NCBI GenBank assembly: GCA_023055425.1
Contig: JALGPY010000008.1
Span: 18,015,359-18,079,358, forward strand
Length of the DNA stretch: 64,000 bases
Reading direction: 5' to 3'
Source of the DNA: Linanthus parryae
Lineage: Eukaryota > Streptophyta > Magnoliopsida > Ericales > Polemoniaceae
How positions within the stretch are numbered: the stretch's first letter is position 1; each line of letters starts with the position of its first letter. The notes under the pieces were generated by a model, which did not search any database, had not been told where the DNA came from, and saw only the letters and a program-made list of their open reading frames with translations. Positions 21,459 through 33,997 of this stretch are shown one piece after another. The translations under genes were made by a program, and so were the position numbers.

Positions 21459-21607
21459 CGAGCAATCTTTTAGTGCTCCATTAGTGTACCATGTGGTGTC
21501 TACGACCAATGAAAGTGCAATATTTATACAAACTGTCAGTGATTGTCAGACACTCATTGGTTTTAGAGCGCCACGTAGTACTCTTTTATAGCACTAAGAA
21601 ACTGCTC
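21459..21607. mobile_element. hAT-like foldback MITE
   Basis: About 149 bp whose two halves fold on each other (left arm GAGCAATCTTTTAGTGCTC; right arm inverse with AGTGCTATAAAAGAG). Flanked by CAGCCACA at 21451-21458 and 21608-21615, an 8-bp duplication of the hAT type. Confidence 0.75.
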
Positions 21608-21615
21608 CAGCCACA

Positions 21616-22834
21616 AGGGCACATACTTGTGCAGAAACTCAGAAATACAGTGTACAGTGTGTGCCCTGCCCATGGGAAACAGACCCAAAACTACTTATAG
21701 TAGTGTGTTAACTGTTACCTAAGAGTACAAGTTCCCCAATGGGTAATTATGCTCTAAAAGATTTAAGCTCTCTATTTGTAACCCCCAGAAGAAACTCTTT
21801 TCTTTAACCAGACTTTGCGGTTTCTATGTGATAGGGCAATTCTACTCACTGTGAACCCTGAGCAAAGTCCCCATTGTAGTCACAATCTACCTCAAAACAT
21901 GGGAGCAATCCTATGAAGAACTAGAGAGAAAAAAATACTATAATGAAATGGTGTTAAAGAGTTGACTACTTGAGTTTCCAATTGAAAAAGTGGATTTTAC
22001 ACATAAGAACCATAACTTTCAACAGAGCTACTGAAAGCAGTCCTCCTGTACGGAAGAAAACGGACATCAGTTTTCACTACTGAGGTTGGTATTTCTAAAA
22101 CCTGCTATGTATTTCAACTATGACGACACATTAGAATCAAAGAACACTCCAATCATCGTCGTGTTTCTGGGTAAGAACTGTGATTTCTCTTTAAGAAACC
22201 ACACAAACACAAATAGAATGGGCATCAACCTTGTGGATCCGCAGAGATAAAATGATTATCAAACCAAGGAAAGTAAACTAAAGAACAGATAGCACGCCTA
22301 GCCTAAACAATGCCAAGAATGCTGCTGCGGTGCTACCCATGAAGAACCTAATACTCAAAGATGTAAATAAAAACAAAAATATCTCAAAGGGAACAAATTC
22401 AAGGCAACGAGCCTAATCTGTTCTAATACAATGACTAACAAACCATATTTACATGTATAATTTAAAAATAAAAAATTATAATAAAATTCTGCGACCGTAC
22501 AGAGAAAATAAAAGAACAAAAAAAATGAAGACTAACTTTTGTATCGACGACACGTTAAAAGCGCATCAGTAATCAGCATACTATCTATGATATTCATGGT
22601 ATTGGGTCGATGTCTCACCTTAGTGGCATCAAGCAGTTCCTCTCAATTCTCAAGCAGCAACTGGAAGCCTCATGTCTGCAGATTCGTTTCTAATCTTTTT
22701 CAGATACGACGAAACAGAAATTTACAAGTTTCAGCCACCTTCTCAAGCTCCCTCCCTTGTTCACAAGCCTATCATGTGTAAGTTTCCGTGGATTCTTCAG
22801 GTTACAATGTTCAACAGAAACATCTAATGATCCC
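21616..22834. other. 3' flank and probable 3' UTR of the WNK gene
   Basis: AT-rich non-coding sequence downstream of the WNK stop codon (the gene reads leftward). I see no other gene or clear transposon ends. Confidence 0.45.
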
Positions 22835-25800
22835 CTATTCTTCTGGGGAGTCCCCTTCACCGCATCGCTTCTGACAACACGACTCAGAAACCTTCACGTT
22901 ACAAATACCGGCAACTTCTTTACGAGTCTCTTCAGGAAGTCCTCCCAAAAACTCTGATACAGCCAACTCATGCTTGCTCTTGAGTTCATCCATCTCCTTT
23001 TGCTGCTCAAGCAATAGATTTTCCAGCTCTTCTACAATGACACTGACATTATCCGGGTCTGTGAAGTTCACAGGCTCGTTGTTCTCGCTCAAAGAATGTG
23101 GTACATTTTTCACTGAATCAGCAGGTGATGAAGATTGTATATCTCCCGCATTTTCACCTGGGTCCTCACCCTTAGGGTCACCAGAACATTGTTCATTTTG
23201 TTCGTTTTCTCCGTTCAAGCTGCCTTCGTGAGAAGCCGTACCCACAACAGAGAGATTTGAAGGGCCAGGATTGATCGGAGAAGTTCCGCCGGCCGATCTC
23301 GGCGAATCCGACCAGTACTTCCGACCTGAAGGCAATCTTTCGAGCACTAGGTTAACAGGCGAAGAGACCGATTCAACGGATGACGACGAGTTACCCTTGC
23401 CTTCAGAAGCCGGGCTCTCGGAGTTATGTTCTGGATTGTTCTGGGCGTTGTCTTCTGTAACTTCGTTCACTTCCCAGTCCGGAATGTATAAGTGGATTTC
23501 GGAGTCGATCATGGCGGCAATCGTCGACACATCTTGGTCGGTCAGGTCCAGCTCCTCCACCATTTCGCTAGCGACCGCTAGTGATGTGTCGGCCTCTATA
23601 TCGAAAGGGAAATGGATGTTTCGAATGTGGCCTGTATCAACAATACGAACATCTGAATATCAATATACCACCATATTGTGCAAAATATGGGGGTTACCCA
23701 AGGGTATAATAGAACTTTTGCATGATATGGGGGAAAATTTATCTCAAAACTATTTTCAGGGATGGACCCCACCCCCGACTAACGATGTCACAATCAGGAG
23801 TGTAAATTAGTTGAAGTTTGACACACTGAAGGGGTGAAAGAGTCCTTTTTCGAAACAGGAAGGGGTGAAAGAGTCCTTTTTCAAAACAGGAAGGGGCGAA
23901 AGCGTCCTCGAGTCCAACTAGAGGGGTGAAAGCGTCTTTTACCTGTCTTAATAATCATATAAATTCCTCAAATTAACAACCGGAGGTCAACACTCACCTG
24001 TAGAATCCGCTATTCTTAGTTTAAGAAAGATGGTGTTCAGGTCCTTCCTCTGACCCTGCACTGTGAAGTCACGACTACCCTCAAGCACATGATCCTTGGA
24101 ATCTGTCATTTACTTGTGTCAGAAGCTGTGGAAAAAGGAAAACTGTTGTTGGGTAATTCTTCTATTGAAAACTACCTGAAGCGCCAGAAGGTTGCGTCAA
24201 GGATCGGCCTATTGATTCACTATCTTCTTCGGATTGGAGAAATTGATCTGCTAGAAGCTCATCTGCAGGCAAACGATCTGAGACTTTTGCAATACATTTT
24301 TCTATAAATGCTTTGACTCCAGGATCTTTTACTTTGTCTAATGACGCTGGTCTGATTCCCTTCAGTTAAGAAACACATGATAGTTAATAAAGAAACTCCA
24401 AGAGTTATGCATTACCCAATCTACTCTGCTATGGAACACGCCACATCCCAAAGCATTTTCTCAAACCCAGACAAGAACAATTTTGATAGTTTCCACTCTT
24501 CGCAACTAAGAAGATTCGAAAACCAGTATGAAAAGAGAAAAATGATAGAACTACTAGGAAACTTATTCCATACTATAGCTGCGTCAAAAATGTACAAATA
24601 TTTTTTAAAATATCTTTCTTTCACCTGACTGGGTGTTTGGCGACATGTTTTTTGGATTAAAAGTTGATCCATAAGACATTTCATGCTCAGAAGAAACCAC
24701 CAGCAAGCAACTTCCAAAGACCTGAATAATGTTTTTGGTATCTAAATCAAACCACCAAAATGAGAACAGCAACTGGTTTCAATGTTTGGATTATGGTTTA
24801 ACCAAACTCAAGTGAGATATGTTATGTTATAGCTAATTCATAAAGAAATGTTACAAATGCGTAAAATCACGCATCTTTTTTTGTTTGCATTAGGGGTGGA
24901 ACCGAGGTGATGACAGGGAGCACGATAATGTTAGTCTTCCCACATATTACAAGATTGCGAAATCAACTGAGTGGTGACGGGAGAGATGTAGGTCACCTAA
25001 GAGAGGGAGGTCAGATGGCGGTATGAGGAGTTGAACTCCTAGAGTAGGGTAACTAGACTAGTGTCTTATTTGACCGAGCAGCCACGGCCTTCTATAACAG
25101 ATTTAAGTTTGGGCTGTGCTCAAGCCAAACAACTCTTTTGTGCAAGCATAAGTTACCATCAATAACTTCAACCAGTGCCTCTTTCACCTTAAACTTGGTC
25201 ATCTCCTCTCCTCCTCTTTCTTATTGGTGTTTATAGTCACAGATCCCGGAGAAAGTATGGTCTTCCATTTTCATCCATGGCACACTAGTCACATGAAACT
25301 CATAGGATTTCAAGAATTGTAGAGAATCTCTGCCGGGAACCAAGGCTTACTGTAGCTTCTTCTTCTAAGCCCGTCCGACCCAGTAGTGATTCCCCGCATA
25401 CATCAACCCCTTCTATTCCTAGTTTGGTGAGATATGCAGCTTCAATTAATAGAGAAATGAGGATTAATAAAACAATCTCATTAGCATACCATGACAAAGA
25501 AGTGCCAGGTATATTAGTATGTTATGCTTTCAAGGAAAGGGTAGAACGGCAGCAACGGCATTGAAATAGTTCGCCTGACTACACTGGCGGATGCACATTT
25601 GACCCGGGGTTGGCCTATGGCCACCCTGGATTTTTTTCTCTACTATAATTTTTCAGTTTTGTCAAAAAAAATCATATAAGCCCCTCCTGAAAATTGCACA
25701 AAGTACCCCAGTGTCTGTTGAAACAACTTAAGTAGCCATAAGATAAACACATATATTTATGATTTAGGCCCAAAACTCTCACTGTATGTAGATTTAGGCC

Positions 25801-25984
25801 CATGATTTCATGTCGACTTTTTTACTCTTTAAGTATAAATTGTGTCCACCCCTGCCTGACTATACTACATATGGTTATAGCTTCGACGCCAACACTAAAC
25901 AACTGTGAGGGATTAAGGTAGTAAGCAGCTACCTACTACATAAGCAAGTCTCACACATACAGAGAGAGAGAGTGGGGGGGGGGG

Positions 25985-26015
<31 letters not shown>

Positions 26016-29000
26016 GGGTCTAAATCATCTACAATCTCGAAAGCACGACAGTTGTTAAGGTCTCCAAGTCACTGAGACACATGGGACAGCAACATTCGTA
26101 GATATTCTCTTATATATACCCAACAAGCCATTGGTATGCTCTATCATTTTTCAAAGTGGCATCCAACTCTAGGGCCCATAAAAACTTTTTAGATGCATAT
26201 GCAAGCTACCCTTTAACATAAGGTAATGCTTATACTAATTTTTGCTTCCCCAATATAGATTACGGACCATTTGTGATTGACATGGAATGATAAGAAGTTT
26301 AATCTTTGAAGATGACATGGAATGATAAAAAGTTTGATCTTTGAAGATGACGTGGAATGATGAAAAGTTTAATCTTTCAAGATATCTCTTGATCCTCATT
26401 TGGGTCAGAATAGCAAAGCAAGATAGTGATAACTACAAAGCACTGCATCAAATTATGAAAGGTGGCTTAAAACTTTAGAAAAGGAATGACGAAATGTGAT
26501 AGAAGAATGTAACTATTTGCTAAATAATGTGTGAGAGAACATTACTACTAGATTGATTACCTAATTATAAACACACTGCCCCAAATGTCAATCTCCCCAA
26601 AGTACCTTCAAAAAATTATTTCCAGATGAAAGAGTAATGAAATTGTTATTTAAGATCAATGAATGCCCTTGTTATGTGTGAATGGAAGTGCCTTCTAGGA
26701 TTCGTAAGTTTTCTCGGAACCATATGGTAGCGAGAGCATTGTGGTCCACAGGCATGCCCGTTCGGTGTCTCATAGTCTATGATGCGATACTTTAGGTTAC
26801 CCTATCCAGTATTAAATGCTCATCACTCATCAGTTAACTAACAAGACTCATGTGAGGTAATGCTCCAAAAAAGCAAACAGAGAACTGATAATATGTACAG
26901 TTTAGTAGTAAGCACAGATTGTTTTGGCCTGTTTCCAGAACATCATTCATAAAACAAAATGGACAGAGGGGCCTTGAGTTTTTGCAGATTTTCAGCTAAC
27001 TTGTGCGGTCAAACCAGCCAGAGAATTGGGTGATCCAATTTCTTCTCATGAATTACAGTTAACTACGCTGCATTCCATTTATCAAAGTGTAACACAGACG
27101 GAGTGTATAATGCTATTCACTCTCACCTTCTGAAAATGAAGAGACCAATATTTCAAGATAGTTTAGAAAACATAAAAGCAAGGAAGAAGTTAATATGTTT
27201 CCTCCCTTCACTTAGATATATCAGAAAATTCTTGTGCAGATAAACCCTTCTTTACGATAGGCAATTTATCATGCATCAATACCAATCAATTTCAGATGGG
27301 TAAATGACAGCAAACACCCCTGTGATTAGGCATATTACCACAAAACTACCCTGTGGTTTGGACAATACCTGAGAGCACCCTTCTTTTAGCCAAACATGTT
27401 GACATAAACCACCCATCTGTGTTGTCCTGTTAATGAAACATGTGGGGACCACATCTGTAACACCATGTGTGACTATTTTACCCCTCTGATGGTGAAGTGT
27501 CTTCAATGCTATAAACATTCGTCGTCAATGCTAATCAAAACCCCCATTGTTCACCACTGCTGCAAAACAGAGTTGTTTGGGGATACCGATGTTCACCACC
27601 GCTGCTCCACACTACTACAACACCATTGCTGAACATAAACTCTCTCCCTCTTTCTCCTTCTTCTTCAAACAAGCTACTACCACCACCACTGTCAACAACA
27701 ATATGAAACAACCATGCATTCAACCCACCAAATCACCTTTCTTCTGCTACTTCCACCTTCCTTCATCTGCTTCCTCCTCCAACTCTGCCACCAACAAAAC
27801 TACAAAAAATTAACCTACAATTAAACGCTCTTCTTCCACTTCCCCTATATTCTTCATCCACCTCCAAAATTAAACATGCTGTTGCCACCACCACTCCCAA
27901 CAACAACACCAATTTCTCAATCGACCAACACGAACCCACCCTAATTTCCCCGGCATGAACATCAGGGTAGTTAAACCCACAACTTGATCCCGGAATTGGA
28001 GACTTAAACCTAAACAACCAACTATTGACTTCACCCAAATCAAAACCCACACCCCGTATACAACCAATGCACCTTTATCAAACCAACACCCAATCGACCA
28101 ACACTGAGCCCTAATTTCTCATTCTTTCTGCCGATTAACCGAAAGAAGACAATGAGGAAGTCGTCGGGTGTTGGGGCTTGCAGACGAAATTGAAGGGCGA
28201 GCACAGAGGGCACAAGGAAATTGATGTGCCGTCGCCGCCTCCTTCTGCACCGTCTGACACAGATTGTAAGGCCCTAGAGTTTGAGGAAGCAATTATGGTT
28301 CGGGTCAACAGCAGTTTTGGTTGGGGACCTTGGGGTTCTCCTCTGTTTTGCAGAGGGTGGGTGTTGGGTTTGAGAGAGATAAGGTGTTGGTGGTGGGTGG
28401 AGGGATTTCGTGCTGGTGGTACTGGACCACCGGTGGTGTTGGCGATGAATAAGGGGAGAAAAGGACATGAGAGATCTTTTTCGCAAACGAGGACAGGGGA
28501 GATGAGAGAGTGAAAGAGGGAGAAAGAGTTGGTGGGATGCAGAATTTGTAAAGGGTAGAACAGACTTCTTTTTCCGTTAATCTCTGTCAATCACAGGGGT
28601 GCTCCGTGGTATTGTCCAAACCACGTGGTAGTTTTGTGGTAATGTGCCTAACCACGGGGGTGTTTTCTTTCATTTACCCATTTCAGATAACCAACTTTCT
28701 TGTCAAAATAACAAGATATCAAGCGAGTGTGTTGATATTGTGCGGCATACATAAGACTTAATTTACCAAATGTGGGATGTAAACTGTAATACACATTAAA
28801 TCAAAGTAACAGCATATCTTTCAACAGATCACAATGAATGGTTTATGCTACCTTACTTGGAATGCAGATAACTCTGATTCATGGAGCGAGAATGGGATCA
28901 CAAAACGCAAAACCCAACGGAATTTAATACAACATTGGACAACTCTATGTTTCTGGGACTTAGGGGGTGTTTGGAGAACAAGGTTTTTTGCGGTCTGGGG

Positions 29001-30755
29001 TTTACAAAACATTTTTGGGGTTTTGGGACTGGGCCCAGCCATTAAATTTGACACAAAATCAAACCAAAAAAGATAACTACCCAAACGCCTCAGCTTTTAT
29101 GAAACCAAAACCGTAAAACCGTGAAATCCAAACAACCCCTCAGTCATCAGAAAGACTCATTTTCTGCTATCTGTTTTAACTAAAAATTCTAGTAATGCTC
29201 ATATATCAGATTTTAAAACTAGAAATTTCACCTTATGTAAAAACATCCGAGGTATACATTGTGAAATTGGATTGTCAAATTCACCGTCACAGGACAGCAA
29301 TGCACCATGTTTCTGGATATGTGATCTAAATCTCAATTGGTAGGGCGACGGGAATAAGGGACAAAAGAATTTCTACAGGATATGAAGTTTATTTCTAGTC
29401 AAGAAAGAACATTCAAACCTAAAATGAAAACAGAGTTTACTCCACGTATTTAAGAGAAAAAACAGTACTAGATTATTGCAAACTGCAAGAGATTTAAAAT
29501 TCGACATTTTGCAGAAATGTGAAACCCGGCAGGAAATATGATATCATGTGTATCAAGTAGATAGAAGTGAGAAGTTGCTTACTGATGTAACTTTCTTGTA
29601 TATCTGTGCAGCATTAGCGCATTCAACATATGGGTACTCAAATGTCACCAACTCAAGCAAGCACATACCAAACGCATATATATCTACAAGCTCATTATAT
29701 TCCTCCTCATAAAGTTCCGGTGCCATAAACTCAGGAGTACCTGCAATTACAGAAGAAAACATTACCATTTCTTTCACTTCGAAAGGACTTCATAGTAATG
29801 CTTAACACTAGGAACAAGAATGGAAAGTATCTCAGTTTGTGGTTCTAACCAATGACACTATGAGCAGATCGAGCCTGCCTAAGAATAGCTGCAAGTCCCA
29901 AATCCCCAATCTTCACCTCTCCTTGGTTGCCATTAACGAAGATATTGTCACACTTCAGATCTCGATGGATAACAGGAGGATCATGACCATGTAAATAAGA
30001 AAGACCCTCTAAGATCTGCTTAGACCATTTCTTTAGAGCTCTCAAATCAACATGCTTATGCTTCTTTCGATATCTACACGAACACAAAATTAAAACTCTA
30101 AATAATCTCACAAGTGAAGAAACGACAAAATGATTCTCATAGAGATAACAACATAGTAGTATAACTAAACATACTGTCGTAATGTTCCGGAAGTGAAAAT
30201 CTCAGTAATGAAGTTGATATTCTCATTTTTGGTATCGACCCACGAATTATAGAACTTGATTATATTCTTGTGCTTAAGAGTCTTGAGCAAATGGACTTCC
30301 GAATACAACCGTTCGAGGTCTTCCGAGTTTCGCAAGAGATCTGCAACCTTGACTTGATTCCAAGCTACTTCAATCCCTTCCAATTCATCAAATGCTCTAT
30401 ATCTAATCCCCACATTGTTTAGTCAAGGAAAAAAACACAATATAGCTACACTAAACCAAACAAATTTACCAAAATGCACATTACAAAGAAATGAAATGAA
30501 ACCCAAATTTGTTCTTGAAAAAGGATACACCTTTTTGAAAGCCCCTTTTCCTAAAACCTCTTTATACTGCAAAAATGATGAATATAAAGAAAGAATCAGC
30601 TGAATTTGAATAAAGTGAGCATAATAACGCAGGAAGATGATTTGGGAGGAAATGATGTGGGTACTGACCCGACCGTATCGACCGGAGGGATCGACCTCGA
30701 CGAAATCGGCATCGGAATCGTCTTGTTCTTGTTCGGACGATCCGTCCTGAGACAT
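22835..30755 (-). CDS. WNK: WNK (with-no-lysine) serine/threonine kinase
   Basis: Eight exons on the reverse strand: 30755-30669, 30566-30529, 30402-30175, 30073-29850, 29740-29583, 24359-24176, 24102-23998 and 23631-22835; phases agree and give 606 residues. The kinase domain spans about residues 26-290: glycine loop GKGAFKKVY, strand 3 VAWNQ where most kinases have the ATP-binding lysine, catalytic [16 protein letters not shown] in place of [19 protein letters not shown]. Loss of the strand-3 lysine, with a lysine in the glycine loop instead, defines WNKs. A regulatory motif follows ([26 protein letters not shown]), then a Ser-rich tail with a short coiled-coil-like stretch ([19 protein letters not shown]). 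The N-terminal [22 protein letters not shown] resembles the plant WNK8/WNK10-type clade, but the subgroup is a guess. Plant WNKs act in flowering-time, osmotic and G-protein/RGS signalling. Exon 6 uses an AAG acceptor, the weakest junction. Confidence 0.93.
23811..23945. mobile_element. Transposon fragment in WNK intron 7
   Basis: Repeats the phrase GGAAGGGGTGAAAGAGTCC two to three times and ends GTGAAAGCGTCTTTTACC, matching terminal sequence of the elements near 5600 and 33199. Only one end is seen. Confidence 0.5.
25582..25853. mobile_element. MITE with 9-bp target duplication in WNK intron 5
   Basis: 272 bp flanked by GCCTGACTA on both sides (25573-25581 and 25854-25862). Ends CACTGGCGGATGCACA and GTGTCCACCCCT are imperfect inverses. 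A 9-bp duplication suggests a Mutator-type origin. Confidence 0.65.
25961..26012. repeat. (GA)n microsatellite interrupted by a G run
   Basis: AG repeats on both sides of a run of about a dozen G, within WNK intron 5. Confidence 0.95.
27298..28679. mobile_element. Mutator-like element (MULE), non-autonomous, in WNK intron 5
   Basis: 1,382 bp with terminal inverted repeats of about 85 bp beginning GGGTAAATGACAGC; flanked by perfect 9-bp duplications ATTTCAGAT (27289-27297 and 28680-28688). Same terminal GGGTAAA signature as the MULE at 15477. The interior (about 27540-28560) is GC-richer than the flanking intron, with short frames on both strands; it may be captured host sequence. No transposase is visible. 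Confidence 0.9.
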
Positions 30756-31599
30756 TCTCAGAGCAGAATTAAGCTGAGAAAACCCTAACCCAGATCAATC
30801 TCGAATATGGGTTTCACAGAAGAGGGATGGTTCTTAACTGGGGATCGAAGGATTACCCAATAAGGGACACGGGTAATACCCAATTGGGTGGTGTTTGTAT
30901 GTGAGAAATTGGGGATTTGTATGGGAAGAGAAGGTTGAAGACGATGGGAAATTCAGAAGAAGGCGTGTGAAAGAAGGGGCGTGTGATGGTGAAAGGAGAG
31001 ATTGATTTTCTTTCATGTAACAGTCAGTTTGTTTAGCTGATTCGCTTTAAAGCTTCTGACACAACTCTCTCTTCTTCTTTCTCTCTATAAAAATGTCTCA
31101 ATATCTCTTTTTAGAAATTATTTTTGTCGTTAACCGGGCTTAGGCTTCCGACGCTCGACCACTTGAGGTACCGTAGCTGCAAATGTCTCAATATTTGGTA
31201 CAGTAAGCAAACCTCTCATTTTCAAGTAATTTCCTCATCTTTTCCCCTAAAAAAGTTTGATCTCTTCATTTTTTTGAGATGAGATATTAAAAATCTCTCT
31301 TTTAATATCTGGACCGGCTATCGAACCGGTGAGGTACTGGTTCGTGGTCGGACCGGTTTAAGTTCACATTTATTTAATAATATATATTTATTATTTTTAT
31401 AAAAAAAAATAGTGGACATCGTAAAAAAATAGTCAAAAAATACTTGAATGTTTTAATTTGAATTTTTTTAAGAGAATTTAAAGTTTATTTAACGTTGTCA
31501 TATTATTATGGTAATAACTATGTTATTGAGAAAATAAACAAACACACATAAATAACTAAATTATGCTCAACAACAAATTTGTTTTGAGGTTTCGAACAT
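30756..31599 (-). promoter_or_regulatory. Upstream region of the WNK gene
   Basis: Presumed promoter and 5' leader of WNK. A telo-box-like AAACCCTAA lies at 30779-30787, 24 bp upstream of the start codon; such boxes are common in leaders and promoters of plant housekeeping genes. The rest is AT-rich with no other recognised feature. Confidence 0.4.
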
Positions 31600-31767
31600 A
31601 ACTTTTGACAAAAAAACCCTCATGCAGTATCGTCGCGCTGACACTTAGCTACCTGCATTAGAAAAAACCCTCTTTCAAAATGGTGCGCGATGTTCCTCAC
31701 AAAATCAATACTGCTGGTAGCTAAGTGTCAGCGAGACGATACTGCATGGGGGTTTTATGACAAAAGT

Positions 31768-31768
<1 letters not shown>
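31600..31768. repeat. Long hairpin with about 53-bp arms
   Basis: Left arm 31600-31653 and right arm 31716-31768 are inverse complements with a few mismatches; both carry CATGCAGTATCGTC and GCTGACACTTAGCTACC. The loop is about 62 bp. It could be a MITE or a source of hairpin RNA; no target duplication was found. Confidence 0.75.

Positions 31769-31833
<65 letters not shown>
31769..31833. repeat. (CT)n(AT)n compound microsatellite
   Basis: About 12 CT units followed by about 20 AT units, directly between the hairpin and the SINE. Confidence 0.95.
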
Positions 31834-31836
<3 letters not shown>

Positions 31837-31845
31837 CATTAAGAA

Positions 31846-32060
31846 ATGGACTCTTGGTCTAGTGATTAAGTTGCTTGCCTATGAGAGGGATGGTCTGGAG
31901 TTCGATTCCCACTTTTGCCAACAATTTCCAATATATCAAAAATCAGCTGGTTTTCGACCTGACTAGTTTACCGGTCCGTGCATTTTTGGTCTGATCTTCG
32001 GGGTTAGTAAGGGGTACGGGTCGTAAAATTGCACTAAGACCCTCGCCCACCCCCCCTCGG
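31846..32060 (+). mobile_element. tRNA-derived SINE
   Basis: The head carries a pol III A box (TGGTCTAGTGATT, 31855-31867) and B box (GAGTTCGATTCCC, 31898-31910) at tRNA-like spacing, but the sequence around them does not fold as a full tRNA. The body continues through GGGGTTAGTAAGGGGTAC to a C-rich end. The 3' boundary is uncertain. Confidence 0.7.
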
Positions 32061-32267
32061 TTAGGTGACTTGGACATCATGTATTCAGTCCACTTAAGTT
32101 AACGGGAGTTAGCGTTGAGTACTCAGACGAACAAAATTCCAAAGTTTGAAACTTGTGGTGCACAAGTTTGAAATTTGGGTACTCGCTTGCCAGTTTTACA
32201 AACAACGGATACCTCCGGTGCAATTTAGTGTGAACTTCTTATCGGAAGCAAGATAAGAAAAAGACTA

Positions 32268-32509
32268 CTACCTGTCTTTCCTATGTATAAGTCTACTTCA
32301 CTTTTTGTCACTATTCACTGTGTCACTTTGACCCGGTGATTTTATTAGCAAACGATGCACGAACTCTGTAACATTTGCATGATGTTTACTCTACAATCCT
32401 GTAGAAAAATAGTTAAAAAGTTACATCATTTTGTTTTCCAAATAACCTAGTCAAAGTGACTCAATTACGGGTTGAAAAGTCAACTCAGGACGATACAAAC
32501 GGGGGGTAG
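32268..32509. mobile_element. Stowaway-like foldback MITE (copy 4)
   Basis: CTACCTGTCTTTCC at the left and GGGGGGTAG at the right, TA on both sides (32266-32267 and 32510-32511). The inner block CACTTTGACCCGGTGATTTT is shared with the other copies. Confidence 0.8.
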
Positions 32510-33198
32510 TAATAGTTTTTCAATTCTATTATAAAAGTGAAACTAAACACCCACGCTATGTGGGAGTCTTGGTCTTAGCCCACCCAATCTCACGAAATTT
32601 GAGGGAATCCGCGTCCGAACTCGCATTCTAATGTCTAGAGATCCCGAAGAAGATAAAGGCAGCAGCTGAGGAAGGTCGTAGACCTCCGTGCGTGAAAATA
32701 GTTTTTTCCTCAAAGAAAAGAAAATAAAAGTTAATAGTTAAAAAAAAAGAAAAAAAAAGAAAAAACGGGTTCTGATTTAAAAAAGAAAACATCCAAACAT
32801 CTTGGTTATCAGAGCCAGTACTAAACAAATTATGTTTTCCTAAAATTGTCCAAGAATATGAGTTTTTCATCATAGCGTTCCATCATCCATGTAAGTTAAT
32901 GACCATCTTGATTTCTATGAGGTTCTTCTTCCTTGTTGTGATGACCAAAAAGAATTTATCACGGTTGTTTATTGGTTGATTGGTATATGCTCAACATAAT
33001 TATCACATGCCACTAACAATAATGTGGGTATAGATCTTTGAACAAAAGTAATCAGGGGCTCACAAGTCGCAACTCACAGGTCATAGTAGTTGATTAAATA
33101 CAGCAGCCTCAGATCTCATGTACTGGTAACGGAATTTATCATAGTACTAGTATTAAAATGGAGCTAGCTGTGGCACATGGAGTATGGGACTACTTTAT

Positions 33199-33997
33199 TG
33201 GGTAAAAGACACTTTCGCCCCTCTAACTTGACACAAAGATCCTTCCACCCCTTTCAGTTTGGGAGAGGACACTTTCACTCTTTCACTATGCCAAATTTCA
33301 TGGAAATTATACCCCTTGACTGTGTATATCCATACTTTCAATGACGAACTCCTATCCACAGACTAACAGTGTCACGATTCGGGAGTGTTGGTGTCCTAAA
33401 GTGTGACACAATGGAGTGGTGAATGTGTCATTTTTCAAACTAAAAGGTGTGAAGTGTATTTTGCGCCTACTTTATAGTGCCCAAGAGTTGTGGCGCCCCC
33501 TTTTCAAACTAAAAGGGATGAAAGTGTCTTTTACAAATTAAAGGGGTGAGTCATGGTGGCAACGGGCCGGGCCGTGCCGGGCCGTGCCTAAACCCGGCCG
33601 TGCCTTGGCGCGGCGTGCCGAGCTCGGGCCGTGCCGAGGGGTAGGGCGGGCCGGTCCGGGCCGTGCTCGAACTTTTATGAATCTCGACACGTGCCGGGTC
33701 GAGGGTAGGGCATGTCGTGCACGGGCCGTGTCGGAGGGGGTCGGAAATGGGTTGTTCGTGCGGGTCGTGCACGACCCGGGGGTGCGGGCCGGGCCGGGCC
33801 GTGTTGGCTAGGGGAGGAACACGACCCGCTCGTGCCACGGGTTAGGCACGCCCTTGAGCGGGTCGTGCCCTGCCGGGCGGGGGAGGGGGCCGTGCTAGGG
33901 GCGTGTCGAGGGCGGGTCGTGCCGGGCCGTGCCAAAATGGCACGCGGGTCGGCCCGAATTGACACCATGAGGGGTGAGAGTGTCTTTTACGCCTCAC
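33199..33997. mobile_element. Decayed element with GGGTAAAAGACACTTT ends, split by a hAT-like insertion
   Basis: Left end GGGTAAAAGACACTTTCGCC and right end GAGTGTCTTTTACGCC are inverted; an inner copy (GATGAAAGTGTCTTTTAC) lies near 33510. The GC-rich element at 33551-33970 interrupts it. No target duplication was found. Confidence 0.55.
33551..33970. mobile_element. GC-rich hAT-like non-autonomous element
   Basis: 420 bp of extremely GC-rich, CpG-rich sequence built on GGGCCGTGCC-type units in AT-rich surroundings. It starts TCATGGTGGCAAC and ends GACACCATGA (8-bp terminal inverse TCATGGTG). A perfect 8-bp duplication GGGGTGAG flanks it (33543-33550 and 33971-33978), the hAT length. The open frames on both strands follow from lack of stop codons in GC-rich repeats. 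Confidence 0.85.

Noticed and set aside
27547..28590. Several frames in the second MULE
   Set aside because: Low complexity and on both strands; no recognised domain.
31846..31925. tRNA gene
   Set aside because: A and B boxes are present, but the acceptor stem and anticodon arm do not form; a SINE fits better.
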